Of a stretch of 62,170 nucleotides of DNA, positions 32,577 through 42,034 are shown in pieces. Both the position numbers and the translations under genes were made by a program. The DNA lies in assembly GCA_944323035.1 (NCBI GenBank), contig CALUQY010000014.1, positions 1 to 62,170 on the forward strand, read 5' to 3'. The stretch's first letter is position 1. The number at the start of each line of letters is the position of its first letter. The notes beneath the pieces are model-generated. The model was given only the letters and a program-made list of their open reading frames with translations, was not told where the DNA came from and made no database searches. The stretch comes from Candidatus Gastranaerophilales bacterium. Its GTDB lineage: Bacteria > Cyanobacteriota > Vampirovibrionia > Gastranaerophilales > Gastranaerophilaceae.

Positions 32577-34017
32577 ATTTAACTAGCTCTTTATAAAGTT
32601 TGAGGTATTCTGCGGCGCTTTTCTTCCACGAAAAATCTGCTTCCATTGCGGATTTTCTCATTGCGTTAAGAACGTATTTATCCTGATACACCCACAGCGC
32701 TGTTTTTATTGCATTTAGCATATCCCAGCCGTTGTAACCCCAGAATTTAAAACCGGTTGAATTATCAAGCGGATAACCGGTCACAGTGTCTTCAAGCCCG
32801 CCGGTTGCCCTTACAACAGGCAGTGAGCCGTATCGCATTGCTATTAACTGGCTTAAGCCGCAAGGTTCAAATTTCGATGGCATCAGAAAGAAGTCGCTGC
32901 CGGCATATATAAGGTTTGCAAGTTTTGTGTCAAATCCGACGTAAGCCCTGATATTGCTCGTGTTATTTGAAAGCCATATAAAGAGGTTTTCATACGAACG
33001 GTCGCCGCTTCCAAGAAATACAAAATCCGCATCAAGATTTTTAAGTTCGTTTTCCATATCGCGGATTAAATCAACCCCTTTTTGCTCAACAAGTCTTGAA
33101 ACAAAACCGAAAAGCGGACGGTCAGGATTATATTTTAAGCCGAAATATTCGCATAGTGCTTTTTTGTTTTCTTCTTTTTTATCCAGCGATTTTACATCGT
33201 AATTTTTCGCGATATTTTTGTCTTTTTTCGGATTATAAACATCATAGTCAATACCGTTTAGAATTCCGGCAATCTTCTGTGTGCAGCCCCGCAGTGTATA
33301 ATCCATGCCTTCACCGTATTCGCCGGTCAGGATTTCACGTGCGTAGGTCGGAGATACAACAATAATTTTATCCGAATAATTTATTGCTCCCTTCATCCAG
33401 TTTACACAACCGTAATGCTCGCAGCCCCATTCATTGTAAACGATATCTTTTCTCATATTGGCAAAATCAATGATATCGTTAAGCCATACACCCTGATATG
33501 CAAGGTTATGAATTTCAAACACACATTTGGTTTTTGACCAGAATTCATCAAATTTGTAGTTGCTGTGCAGGTACAGAGGAAGCATTGCGGTGTGCCAGTC
33601 GTTTGCGTGGATGATGTCTGCGCGGAAGTTCAAAAGTTTTGCATATTCCATAATCGCAAGCGAGAATGCAACGTATCTTTCGTGTTCGTAGCGTGTATCC
33701 AGCCATTTCGGGTAAACCTCCTGAAAACATGAAAAATACCAGTCATTTTTGACAAAAAATACATTTATATCTGTTCCCGGAAGCTTTCCCATAAAAAGGT
33801 TAAACTTTTGAGGCTGCCAGCCGAATGTTATCCATAAATCGGAGTTTGGAAGCTCTTTGATACCGTATTTTTCTTTATCAATAAATCCGTGAAGCGGTGT
33901 GAACATTGCAATTTCAGCGTCTTTTTCAAGATATTTGGGTAAACTCCCCATCACATCAGCCAGACCGCCGGCTTTTGAAAACGGCGCAATTTCATTTGAC
34001 GCAAATAATATTTTCAT
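32575..34017 (-). CDS. glgA: Glycogen synthase (ADP-glucose type)
   Basis: GT5 enzyme extending alpha-1,4-glucan from ADP-glucose. N-terminal 'EIAPFSKAGGLADVMGSLP' holds the KxGGL nucleotide-sugar loop. Other landmarks are 'DIIHANDWHTAM', 'FEIHNLAYQG', 'FVSRLVEQKGVDL' and 'MPSKFEPCGLSQLIAMRYG' with the catalytic EPCG segment. 480 residues, normal. ATG at 34017 has a GGAG SD; an earlier in-frame start overlaps that SD. It lies alone downstream of the zinc-ribbon protein. With the GH13 protein 15 kb away it indicates glycogen storage. Confidence 0.95.
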   Translation of the reverse strand: MKILFASNEIAPFSKAGGLADVMGSLPKYLEKDAEIAMFTPLHGFIDKEKYGIKELPNSDLWITFGWQPQKFNLFMGKLPGTDINVFFVKNDWYFSCFQEVYPKWLDTRYEHERYVAFSLAIMEYAKLLNFRADIIHANDWHTAMLPLYLHSNYKFDEFWSKTKCVFEIHNLAYQGVWLNDIIDFANMRKDIVYNEWGCEHYGCVNWMKGAINYSDKIIVVSPTYAREILTGEYGEGMDYTLRGCTQKIAGILNGIDYDVYNPKKDKNIAKNYDVKSLDKKEENKKALCEYFGLKYNPDRPLFGFVSRLVEQKGVDLIRDMENELKNLDADFVFLGSGDRSYENLFIWLSNNTSNIRAYVGFDTKLANLIYAGSDFFLMPSKFEPCGLSQLIAMRYGSLPVVRATGGLEDTVTGYPLDNSTGFKFWGYNGWDMLNAIKTALWVYQDKYVLNAMRKSAMEADFSWKKSAAEYLKLYKELVK

Positions 34018-34062
34018 GTCCCTCTCCTTTCGACTCAATATCCTGCCGCCTCCGGACAGGTA

Positions 34063-37000
34063 TTATTCCTGTTCTTGCTGCTCCTGTTCTGTTTGCTCGG
34101 CAAGACCTTCTAAAAATTCTTCTGTTTCGGCAGCTTCAAGGTCAATCGGCTCTCCGTTTTTAATTTTCTCTTTAAGTTCGTCGCTTATATGAATCCCGTA
34201 ACTTTCAGGGTTTACATCAAACGGGAATAGTATATCATGTTTTTCTGCTATAGCCATAGCCTGTTCTATACAAAGTTGAGCTTTGTCAAGATCTCTCTTG
34301 AACATAAATACTTTATACAAATTGTAGTTCAATAGCATTATCAGAAGCTCGCTGTGAAGCCTGTTCTTTTCAAGTTGAATAATGGAATTATTGATTACAC
34401 CGTAAGCTGTATCGTATTGTTTTTCCATGATATGAATATTGCTCATAAAGTACCAGGCTAAAAGTTCAACGCCAGCCATACCTTTTTCCTGTGAAGTGTT
34501 TATGACATCGTACAGGATGTGGCTTGCTTTCGGGATAGAATTTATTCTTATGTATGCACTTGCTATAAATAAATCGCAGATTGATTCAATTTTGTGCAGC
34601 ATACAGTTTTTCGCATTAACTTTTGCCCTGTAAATATCGGCAGCAAATGCTTTCGGATCGTCAAAGTGGAAGGCAAACGCTGAAACAATGAAGGAAATGG
34701 CAGGTGAAAATCTGTCTGTTGCTGCAATTTCAATTTCAGGAACCTCTTGTAATTTACCTTTCAGAAGTTCTTCCAGAATTACAAAATACTGGAACGAAGC
34801 CGGTAATTGCGGTAAATCCTGTTTTACCAGATCTAAAAATTGTCCGACGTTACCCGCAAGCAGGCAGATATTACAAAGAGCAACGTAGCCTACAGTATCA
34901 TAAAGCATTGCGATAAAGTCTGTGCCTTCCATATCTTCAGGTCTAAGCATATCAAGCGTTTCAGGGGTTACGTATTCAAGAATTTTGTATCCTAAATCAA
35001 GGCAATCCTTCATTGCGCCGAGATTGAAGAGAATTACGATGTGAACAAGTGACATAAGGAAGAAATTCTTGTCGAAATTCGGGTTATTAGGATCAATTGA
35101 CGCGTTAGGAAGAAGTGAAAGCACTTTGTGCATAAGTTCAAGACACTTGTTGTAATCGCCTTCCTGCAAGCCTGCTTTAATCATTTTGATACAAAGTTCA
35201 ACAATTTTTTCTTTTTCATCCAGTCGTTCAAGGTTTTTGAGCGTATCTTCCGCAATGTAACCGGTTTTATCAGGAATTACTTCAAAAATATTGTTGGAAA
35301 TCGCATCATACATCTCATTTTTAAATCCTTCCGGGTCTTCAACGAGATTGTATTCATCATTCTGGTTAACCATATCAATCATTCTTTGCGCGCAGTTCAG
35401 GTAAGAACAGTAATCGCCGAGTGACAGGTTAATATTTGCCAGTTTCTGCCATTGCTCAAATTCTGCGGTATGGTCATTTAGCAGGTGATAAAGATATGCT
35501 TTTGTCGGGCTTGGCATATTTTCATCAAAAACTTTTTCAAACAACTCGCCTGCAACTTCTTTCAGGTAATCCTGATTCATTGTTTCAAGCAGGTTTTCTT
35601 TCAACAGGTTGTAGTTCGGGAAATAGAAACAGTTGTTGTAATAGTACAGATAACCCATTGCAGACAGTCTGTTAATAAGTTCTTCGCTGTTTTCATATCC
35701 GAGGGATTCCATTGTCTGAACGTCAATGCGGGTCCCGAGAAGCATTAATGAGGCAAGAAATTTAAGCATTTCTTTCTCATCTTTCATCAGATTAAGCCGT
35801 CTGACAAGTAGCTTGTTGAGGGAGGACGGGATAATAATAGTTTCAGCCTTGGCAAGTTTTAATCCGTCATCCGTAATTTTTATTACTTCAAGCTCAAGCA
35901 GATACTGCAGCGCAAAGTCAAGGAATAATATACTTCCGCACGCATATTTCGCAATACGTTGGAGATAAAAACTATCCAAAATGTTTTTATATAATTCTTT
36001 ATTGTCCGCAATAATTTTTTCAAACGGTGTCGGTTTCAAAAGCATTTCGCAGTAGTATGGTTTACTCAACAGGAAGCTTGAATTTTTATGCAGCGAGAAT
36101 TTCTTGTTATAAGAAATTAAATAACTTATATCAAGTTCGTCAAAAACTTCAAGAACGTGGCGCATAATATCAAGTGAGCCGGCATCAATTTTTTCAAAAT
36201 CTTCAATAAAAATAAGGCTGTTAGGTATTGCCTCTAGCAATGAGGCAAAAATATCATAATATTTAAATCTTGTTTCCAGAATATCATTATCTTCACGCTG
36301 ATGAAGCGTGATTAAATCCCTAATTATCAAATCCGGGTCGATATTTTGAAACATTGAAAAATCATTTGTTGAGAATAATTTCTGTGAAACCGTGTATTCA
36401 AAAATTGCTGAAACCAAATCTCTAAAAAATGAATACGGTGCGTATTTCATATCATCATAACAGGTTATGCTGATGATATTTTTATAAAGTCCCAGCGCCT
36501 CAATTTCGTTTACGATTTTTAATGAATAAGGTTTATAAATCTCATCGGTCTTAATTGCCAGAATCCCTTTAGGGTAAGCCTGAAGCCTGTTTACCATGTG
36601 TAAAAGGACATCTGCATTTTCAATACGCATAAATTCGCACTGCACATCTTCCAGCCCTATAGTTTCCATATCATAAATCGCGTCAGGGTCTTTTTTAGCT
36701 TCCATTTTGCTAAGAGCATGACCGTCTATTTTATCCTGTTCCATAAGCATGTTTTGAACAAAATTAGGGATTTGAATTTCTTCAGGCTCATCGTAAACAT
36801 CAATAAGCTCAATTTTATCCTTAACTTTTGCCTCATAGAACATGACCATTTCATCTTTGACCATGACAGAATCCAACTGTTCAAAGTCAAAATCGTTTTT
36901 CAAAATATCGTGGATTGAAGAGTCTGTAATTACCTGAAATGCGTTTAGAATTTGTTCTTCAGGAGAAAGCTTGTCGTGGTTTACAAAACTTACATTAAAT

Positions 37001-37605
37001 TCTGATTTTACCGAACGCGGATCATCAGAGGTTTCTTTTTTTATGAGCGTAATATTACATCTGATAGTGCAATTCTTTTTGTGTGAAAGTTTACAGTTAA
37101 GCTTGGTTATTTCCTGAATTATATCAAGTGCGGTTTCTATTGCTTTTGCCGCTGAACTTGAGAAGGTGTATTCTTTAGTAAAACGGATTATATAGGCCTT
37201 GTCGTAGATACGGCATTTGTTTTTTGATTTTTTAACAACATCTTTTATGATTTTGTCGGTATTTGATTTGAATTTATTAAGAAGTTTCGACGAGCCGATA
37301 TAATTTTTCATATCGTCGATGTTAGGCATGTCGATAATCATCATTGCATAAATATCTGTATTTGCATCATTCAGGACGCATGACATTTCAGTGTCAAAAC
37401 CGCATTTCGGACATTTCCCTTTGATATTCGGAACGATTTTTCCGCAGTTATTACACTTGACAAGGATAGGAAACCCGCATTTTTTACATGAATTGGAAGT
37501 GTTGACTGTCCGGCAAACAGGGCAAATCAATTTTAAGACCTTCTTACAGTTCGGACAGGTCATTGCATTATCGTCTACTTCATAACCACATTTTGGACAT
37601 TCCAT
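34063..37605 (-). CDS. Zinc-ribbon / pseudo-cyclase / STAND-ATPase-like / TPR-like protein
   Basis: 1180 residues. The first 70 contain six CxxC pairs (from C3/C6 to C65/C68), i.e. three zinc ribbons. Residues about 85-260 match the fold outline of a class III nucleotidyl cyclase ('YAMMIIDMPNID', 'CRIYDKAYIIRF', 'AIETALDIIQEI') but the GxHxG-type catalytic strand is replaced by 'RCNITLIKKE'. An AAA/STAND-like region (about 325-600) has a Walker-B-like 'SLIFIEDFEKID' (463-474), but its P-loop position 'GILAIKTDEIYKPYS' lacks GxxGxGK[ST]. The C-terminal ~500 residues are helical repeats of TPR type. This copies the known ribbon-cyclase-AAA-TPR architecture of cyanobacterial signalling proteins with eroded active sites. 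Leaderless-type start. Confidence 0.7.
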   Translation of the reverse strand: MECPKCGYEVDDNAMTCPNCKKVLKLICPVCRTVNTSNSCKKCGFPILVKCNNCGKIVPNIKGKCPKCGFDTEMSCVLNDANTDIYAMMIIDMPNIDDMKNYIGSSKLLNKFKSNTDKIIKDVVKKSKNKCRIYDKAYIIRFTKEYTFSSSAAKAIETALDIIQEITKLNCKLSHKKNCTIRCNITLIKKETSDDPRSVKSEFNVSFVNHDKLSPEEQILNAFQVITDSSIHDILKNDFDFEQLDSVMVKDEMVMFYEAKVKDKIELIDVYDEPEEIQIPNFVQNMLMEQDKIDGHALSKMEAKKDPDAIYDMETIGLEDVQCEFMRIENADVLLHMVNRLQAYPKGILAIKTDEIYKPYSLKIVNEIEALGLYKNIISITCYDDMKYAPYSFFRDLVSAIFEYTVSQKLFSTNDFSMFQNIDPDLIIRDLITLHQREDNDILETRFKYYDIFASLLEAIPNSLIFIEDFEKIDAGSLDIMRHVLEVFDELDISYLISYNKKFSLHKNSSFLLSKPYYCEMLLKPTPFEKIIADNKELYKNILDSFYLQRIAKYACGSILFLDFALQYLLELEVIKITDDGLKLAKAETIIIPSSLNKLLVRRLNLMKDEKEMLKFLASLMLLGTRIDVQTMESLGYENSEELINRLSAMGYLYYYNNCFYFPNYNLLKENLLETMNQDYLKEVAGELFEKVFDENMPSPTKAYLYHLLNDHTAEFEQWQKLANINLSLGDYCSYLNCAQRMIDMVNQNDEYNLVEDPEGFKNEMYDAISNNIFEVIPDKTGYIAEDTLKNLERLDEKEKIVELCIKMIKAGLQEGDYNKCLELMHKVLSLLPNASIDPNNPNFDKNFFLMSLVHIVILFNLGAMKDCLDLGYKILEYVTPETLDMLRPEDMEGTDFIAMLYDTVGYVALCNICLLAGNVGQFLDLVKQDLPQLPASFQYFVILEELLKGKLQEVPEIEIAATDRFSPAISFIVSAFAFHFDDPKAFAADIYRAKVNAKNCMLHKIESICDLFIASAYIRINSIPKASHILYDVINTSQEKGMAGVELLAWYFMSNIHIMEKQYDTAYGVINNSIIQLEKNRLHSELLIMLLNYNLYKVFMFKRDLDKAQLCIEQAMAIAEKHDILFPFDVNPESYGIHISDELKEKIKNGEPIDLEAAETEEFLEGLAEQTEQEQQEQE

Positions 37606-37612
37606 AATTAAA

Positions 37613-37642
37613 ATTATATCACAAAGATATCAAACGGTGCAA
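37613..37642 (-). promoter_or_regulatory. Leaderless-type promoter of the zinc-ribbon/STAND-like gene
   Basis: Minus-strand TTGCAC (37637-37642), 18 bases, TATAAT (37613-37618), then 7 bases to ATG (37605). It occupies the 39-base gap after the helicase stop; no SD is present. Confidence 0.6.
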
Positions 37643-37644
37643 TA

Positions 37645-39936
37645 TTAATCTAAGTTAACCGGCTCCCTTTGTATTTTTTCTATTGCTTCGCGTGCCGTGA
37701 ACACCAGCCAGTCAGGCACATTTGAAATCGTTGTAAACTGACGCAGCACATCAACTACCCGTTTAAAAGAACGGACAATATCGCCTTCGCCTATATCAAT
37801 TTGGCCAACGATTGTATCCCATTCTGCCCCCTCAACCCATAGTTCTATCAGGGAAGAAAAATAGGTGTTAATGTAAAGCGGTTCTTCCAGTAAGTATTTC
37901 CCCTGTAATTTTTCTATGCGCCGCTTGATATTACGAATAGTATTCAGAGATTTTCTGACAGGTTCTGAGAACGGCAGATAAGGGAATTCCCCGCGCAAAT
38001 CCTCTGTCGTAACCGCACAGACAACAGCCGCAAGCTGTGCCGGTGTTAAATTCTCCAGTGCATTAGAGAAAATTATTTCCGCAAGGAAAAGCTCATTTTC
38101 CGAGCGGATTTGTGATATCGTAATCCCGCCCTCTGTCGGATAATCATCTTTTAAATACCCAGCGTCAGTGAGAGCGTTTCTGTGTGCAAGAAATTTATTC
38201 CAGAAAATATCGCGCTGGCGCTCTATCTCTTTTTCAAGTTTGTGTTTGTGTCCGATTAATCGTCCTATTACTTCAATATTTTTTGAGTGCTTTTTGAATA
38301 ATCTGCAATTATCACAGCAAAAAGTGTGCATTTTTTCAAGATTTTTCTTGTTATCGCGTGAAAATTGTAGAATTTCTTCTGAAATTTTGCGGTTTTTCGC
38401 GCTTTCCTGTTTAAGAATTTTTTTGTAGGTATCTTTATTTTGAATATAAAGATTTTTTATTGACAGGTATTCGCGCAAAGTGTCATCGTTTTTGGAATAC
38501 GGACAGTCAATTTGACGCTCTTTAATCTGCGCATCATATTGTTCATTTTGCTTTAGTAGCGGGAAAAGGCGTGAGCCGGAAGAAAAGTAACCAAAACTTT
38601 TCATAATTAATTCTTTGGCTTCTTCCAGTGTAAATCGTTGTAAAAGATTTAAGACCATGGAATAACTTGGTGAAAAGCGGCTTTCTAACGGGTTTGCACC
38701 GCTCAAGACAAGTTCTGCGACTTCTTCCGGAGTTTGGAAATAACTTCCGACAACCGTTACATATCCGACTTCATCCATGCCGCGGCGTCCGGCGCGTCCG
38801 GACATTTGTAAGAATTCGCTGGCCGTAAGCATTCTGTGACCGCTGTCCGTGCGTTTGCTTACAGAACTTATAACAGTTGAACGCGCAGGCATATTTATAC
38901 CGGCAGCGAGAGTTTCTGTTGCAAAAACTACTTTTATTAAACCTTTCTGAAATAATTTTTCAACAAGAATTTTCCAAGAAGGCAGAAGCCCCGCATGGTG
39001 TGAAGCTACGCCCTGATAAAGGTATTCAATATGCTTGTTGTTATAAAGATACGGGTTCTCCGCGATATATTCTTCGACAAACTGGCGGATTTGCGCTTTT
39101 TCCGCGTTTGTTACAAGGTCTAAATATGCGCATTTTTCCATTTGTTCGTCACATCTTTTTCTTGAGAATGTGAAGTAAATTGCAGGAAGCATGTCGTTAT
39201 CGTGAAGATTTTGTACAATTTCTTTGACATAGCTTTTTTGTTCCTTCAATTTTCCGTGTCTGCCGTAAGGGCGTTTTTCTGGTCTGATTTTGGAATTAAG
39301 CTGTCCGCTCGGGGTTAAGAGCGGTAAAAGTTTTGTCGGCTGAGAACTGTCAAAGTAGAAAAATCTCAGCGGTACCGGCCGGAAATCAGTATTAACAAGT
39401 TTTGTTTCCGAGTGAACCGAGTTAATCCATTCGGTGAGTTCATCAGCGTTTGCGACAGTTGCGGAAAGTGCAACAATCTGGATATTCGTAGGGCAGTAAA
39501 TTATACTTTCTTCCCAGACTGTTCCTCGTTGTTCATCGTTCATATAGTGAACTTCGTCAAGAATTACGTAGCGTACATCTTTAAGATTATCAGCAACAGC
39601 GCCGAGGTTTGTTCCGTAGAGCATATTTCTGAAAACTTCCGTTGTCATAACAACAATCTGAGCAGTGCGGTTAATTGATGTGTCGCCTGTCAGAAGCCCG
39701 ACTTTTTCAGCGCCGTATTTTTCTGAAAAATCATAATATTTCTGGTTAGAAAGCGCCTTGAGAGGAGTTGTATAAAAAACGCGGGTATTATTTTTTAAAG
39801 CTTCATGAATTGCGTGCTGTGCAATGACGGTCTTGCCGGCACCGGTAGGCGCGCATACCACAACGCTTTTTCCTTCACTTATATAATCGCAGGCCTCTTT
39901 TTGAAAATCATCCAGTTCAAAGGGAAATTCGTACAT
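37645..39936 (-). CDS. Ski2-like DEAD/DEAH-box RNA helicase
   Basis: 763 residues. Helicase motifs in order: Q-like 'FELDDFQKEACDYI', I 'APTGAGKT', Ia 'TPLKALSNQK', II 'DEVH', III 'LSATVAN', IV 'FTFSRKRCDEQ', V 'ATETLAAGINMPAR' and VI 'QMSGRAGRRGMDEVG'. A C-terminal DSHCT-like helical domain is also present. Actinobacteria and Cyanobacteria carry such Ski2/Mtr4-like enzymes, thought to act in RNA unwinding and turnover. A Cys triplet 'CCDNCRLFKKH' in the middle may bind metal. Start at 39936 has GAGGAG 4-5 bases upstream; a start 12 bases earlier overlaps that SD. Confidence 0.92.
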   Translation of the reverse strand: MYEFPFELDDFQKEACDYISEGKSVVVCAPTGAGKTVIAQHAIHEALKNNTRVFYTTPLKALSNQKYYDFSEKYGAEKVGLLTGDTSINRTAQIVVMTTEVFRNMLYGTNLGAVADNLKDVRYVILDEVHYMNDEQRGTVWEESIIYCPTNIQIVALSATVANADELTEWINSVHSETKLVNTDFRPVPLRFFYFDSSQPTKLLPLLTPSGQLNSKIRPEKRPYGRHGKLKEQKSYVKEIVQNLHDNDMLPAIYFTFSRKRCDEQMEKCAYLDLVTNAEKAQIRQFVEEYIAENPYLYNNKHIEYLYQGVASHHAGLLPSWKILVEKLFQKGLIKVVFATETLAAGINMPARSTVISSVSKRTDSGHRMLTASEFLQMSGRAGRRGMDEVGYVTVVGSYFQTPEEVAELVLSGANPLESRFSPSYSMVLNLLQRFTLEEAKELIMKSFGYFSSGSRLFPLLKQNEQYDAQIKERQIDCPYSKNDDTLREYLSIKNLYIQNKDTYKKILKQESAKNRKISEEILQFSRDNKKNLEKMHTFCCDNCRLFKKHSKNIEVIGRLIGHKHKLEKEIERQRDIFWNKFLAHRNALTDAGYLKDDYPTEGGITISQIRSENELFLAEIIFSNALENLTPAQLAAVVCAVTTEDLRGEFPYLPFSEPVRKSLNTIRNIKRRIEKLQGKYLLEEPLYINTYFSSLIELWVEGAEWDTIVGQIDIGEGDIVRSFKRVVDVLRQFTTISNVPDWLVFTAREAIEKIQREPVNLD

Positions 39937-40078
39937 TATACTCCTCATCTATTCCTATTCTCAGGATAACACGGATTAGCGGTTTTATCAAGGTTTAATA
40001 AAAATTTACAAATCCCTGCGGTTCAGTTATAAAAGGAAAATTTAAGGCTTAGTCGAATGTGTGTCCGTCTGTGTAAAC

Positions 40079-40107
40079 TTGATTTCGTGCATGCTTTGAA
40101 TTATGAT
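40079..40107 (+). promoter_or_regulatory. Promoter of slt-nadD-yqeK
   Basis: TTGATT (40079-40084), 17 bases, TATGAT (40102-40107). The leader of about 70 bases contains an AATGTT/AACATT inverted pair (40120-40125, 40131-40136) and a perfect hairpin further down. Confidence 0.6.
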
Positions 40108-40138
40108 GTCAATAAAGTTAATGTTTCGTTAACATTGT

Positions 40139-40153
40139 CGGGATTTAATCCCG
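40139..40153 (+). promoter_or_regulatory. Leader hairpin before slt
   Basis: CGGGATTTAATCCCG forms a 6-bp stem with a 3-base loop, about 20 bases upstream of the GAGGG SD. There is no T-run, so it is more likely a stabilising or regulatory hairpin than a terminator. Confidence 0.45.
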
Positions 40154-40184
40154 AATGCAATTTACAAGATTGAGGGTTGTTATA

Positions 40185-40820
40185 TTGAATATTAAAAAAA
40201 CATTTACTATTTTAAGCTTGGCGCTTCTTTTGGGCTGCACATCAGCAAATGCTTATACTCTTGAGGAGATTAAAACAACTATTGTTAATCAGGCAATTGA
40301 ACTTGGTATTGATCCGGCGCTTGCTTTAAGTATTGCAAAGGTTGAATCAAATTTCAGAATGGAAGCACGCAGTTCCTGCGGGGCTGTCGGTGTTTTCCAG
40401 ATAATGCCGTCAACTGCAAAAAAAATCGGTATTAACCCGTATTCATTGACTGAAAACATCCGCGGCGGGCTTAAATATTATCTTACAATGTACAGAATGT
40501 TCGGCTCTGTTGAACTCGCACTTGCGGCATACAACGCAGGCCCGGGAAACGTAAAAAGATATAATAACACTGTTCCTCCATTCGGAGAAACAAAAAGATT
40601 TGTAGAAAAAATTATGGCGCTCCAGAATGTTCACAAAAACGATCCTGCAATTTTGCAGGCAAGAGCACCAAAACCGGTCGTTGTTAAAACTACGCAGGTC
40701 GTGAAGGAAGAAGTTAAACCGCAGGAAGAGGAAAAAGAAGATGAAGTAATTGATCTTGAAGCTCAAAAAGCATCTTCTGTTATTATAGAAACTATTATGC
40801 AGGAAGTTACTGCTATTTAA
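40185..40820 (+). CDS. Lytic transglycosylase (SLT domain), probable lipoprotein
   Basis: 211 residues from a TTG start that has GAGGG at 8 bases. This start gives a clean export signal, 'NIKKTFTILSLALLLGC', with lipobox LLGC; longer starts would bury it. The goose-lysozyme-like SLT domain (about 30-150) has the catalytic Glu in 'IAKVESNFRMEA', then 'GAVGVFQIMPSTA' and 'LALAAYNAGPGNVKRY'. It cleaves peptidoglycan glycan strands to anhydro-muropeptides. The C-terminal tail is Lys/Glu-rich and probably disordered. First gene of slt-nadD-yqeK. Confidence 0.88.
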   Translation: MNIKKTFTILSLALLLGCTSANAYTLEEIKTTIVNQAIELGIDPALALSIAKVESNFRMEARSSCGAVGVFQIMPSTAKKIGINPYSLTENIRGGLKYYLTMYRMFGSVELALAAYNAGPGNVKRYNNTVPPFGETKRFVEKIMALQNVHKNDPAILQARAPKPVVVKTTQVVKEEVKPQEEEKEDEVIDLEAQKASSVIIETIMQEVTAI

Positions 40821-40822
40821 TT

Positions 40823-41419
40823 ATGAATATTTGTCTTTTTTGCGGCACATTTAATCCTGTTCATAATGCGCATATAAGAATGGCACAGTATGTTTTGAGG
40901 AAGTTCGATTTTGAAAAAGTGATTTTTATTCCGTCATACATTCCGCCTCATAAAAACACGCAGGGCGTGAGTGCTGAAAACCGTATGGAAATGGTTCGAC
41001 TTGCAATTAACGGCCAAAAACGTTTTGAGGTTTCTGATATAGAATTTCAACTTGCGCAAAAATATGAAAAATCCTATACATATTTGACCATTCTTGAATT
41101 GCGCAAGCTTTTCAATACAGAAGAAAAATTTAATTTTATTATAGGCACAGATGCCTTTGAAAAAATTGAAAGCTGGTATGAAGCGGACAAGCTTAAAGGC
41201 CTTCTTAAATTTATTGTTTCACGGCGCGAAGATGATTGTGACCTGAGCCGGTTTGATTATTTGAGGGAAAAAGGTTTTGATTTTGACTTTACAAACCTTG
41301 CGTTTTATGATATTTCTTCAACAGAATTGAGAAATAGAATTTCACACGGGGAAAGTATTTCTGAGTTTGTTCCAAAAACAGTTGAGGATTACATTATTGA
41401 AAATGGTTTGTACAGATGA
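40823..41419 (+). CDS. nadD: Nicotinate-nucleotide adenylyltransferase
   Basis: Adenylates nicotinate mononucleotide to deamido-NAD. The nucleotidyltransferase signature 'CGTFNPVHNAHIRMA' is at the N-terminus, with 'FIPSYIPPHK', 'FIIGTDAFEKIESWYEAD' and the C-terminal 'ISSTELRNRI' typical of NadD. 198 residues, normal. Starts 2 bases after slt with no strong SD, so probably coupled. Followed by yqeK as in many Firmicutes and Cyanobacteria. Confidence 0.96.
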   Translation: MNICLFCGTFNPVHNAHIRMAQYVLRKFDFEKVIFIPSYIPPHKNTQGVSAENRMEMVRLAINGQKRFEVSDIEFQLAQKYEKSYTYLTILELRKLFNTEEKFNFIIGTDAFEKIESWYEADKLKGLLKFIVSRREDDCDLSRFDYLREKGFDFDFTNLAFYDISSTELRNRISHGESISEFVPKTVEDYIIENGLYR

Positions 41420-41981
41420 AATAAAAGAATGGCTGAGGGTTAACCTGACCGCAGAAAAGTATGTTCATTCGCTTGGAACGGCAGAGGCTGCAAAGGCGAT
41501 AGCAGAAAAATGCGCTTATGATGAGGACAAAGCGTATTTTGCTGGGCTTGTGCATGACTGTGCTAAAAATCTTCCTTTTGAAAAACAGCTTGAACTTGTC
41601 AGGCGGGCGCCGTTTGAGCTTATGGAGGGTGAAACTGACAACGCAAAGATCCTTCATGCTCCGGCAGGCGCTGTTCTTGCCCGTGAAATTTTCAATGTTG
41701 AAGATGAGGAAATTCTTTCTGCTGTGCGCTGGCATACGCTGGGGCATGTCGGGATGAGTATGCTTGAAAAAATAATTTTTCTCGCAGATAAAATTGAACC
41801 CGAAACCCGCGGACGCGAGGATTATGAAAAAAGGCTTAAAGCCCTTGATAATCCGGAAATGCTTGAAAAAGAAATACTTGATTGCTACATTTATACGATA
41901 AAAAGTCTTGTTGACAGACAGTTAAAAATTTGCAATCAAACGATTGATGTTTATAATTATCTGTTAAAATTCTTGAAATAA
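41403..41981 (+). CDS. yqeK: YqeK-type HD-domain bis(5'-nucleosyl)-tetraphosphatase
   Basis: 192 residues. HD-domain metal ligands: His in 'KYVHSLGTAEAA', 'HDCAKN' in 'AGLVHDCAKNLPF', further His in 'ILHAPAGAVLA' and 'VRWHTLGH', and Asp in 'IIFLADKIEP'. YqeK enzymes hydrolyse Ap4A symmetrically to ADP. The ATG overlaps the end of nadD by 17 bases. A longer frame starting 36 bases upstream lies wholly inside nadD and was not chosen. rsfS, often next, is absent; an unrelated HerA-like gene follows. Confidence 0.9.
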   Translation: MVCTDEIKEWLRVNLTAEKYVHSLGTAEAAKAIAEKCAYDEDKAYFAGLVHDCAKNLPFEKQLELVRRAPFELMEGETDNAKILHAPAGAVLAREIFNVEDEEILSAVRWHTLGHVGMSMLEKIIFLADKIEPETRGREDYEKRLKALDNPEMLEKEILDCYIYTIKSLVDRQLKICNQTIDVYNYLLKFLK

Positions 41982-42034
41982 GTGTACAAATTAGATTTTT
42001 CATGATAAAATCTCAATGAAGGAGCTGGGTTTTA

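Noticed and set aside
33899-36968. Several plus-strand frames of 60-100 codons opposite glgA and the STAND-like gene
   Set aside because: Antisense shadows of long intact genes. None has an SD and domain-like sequence together.
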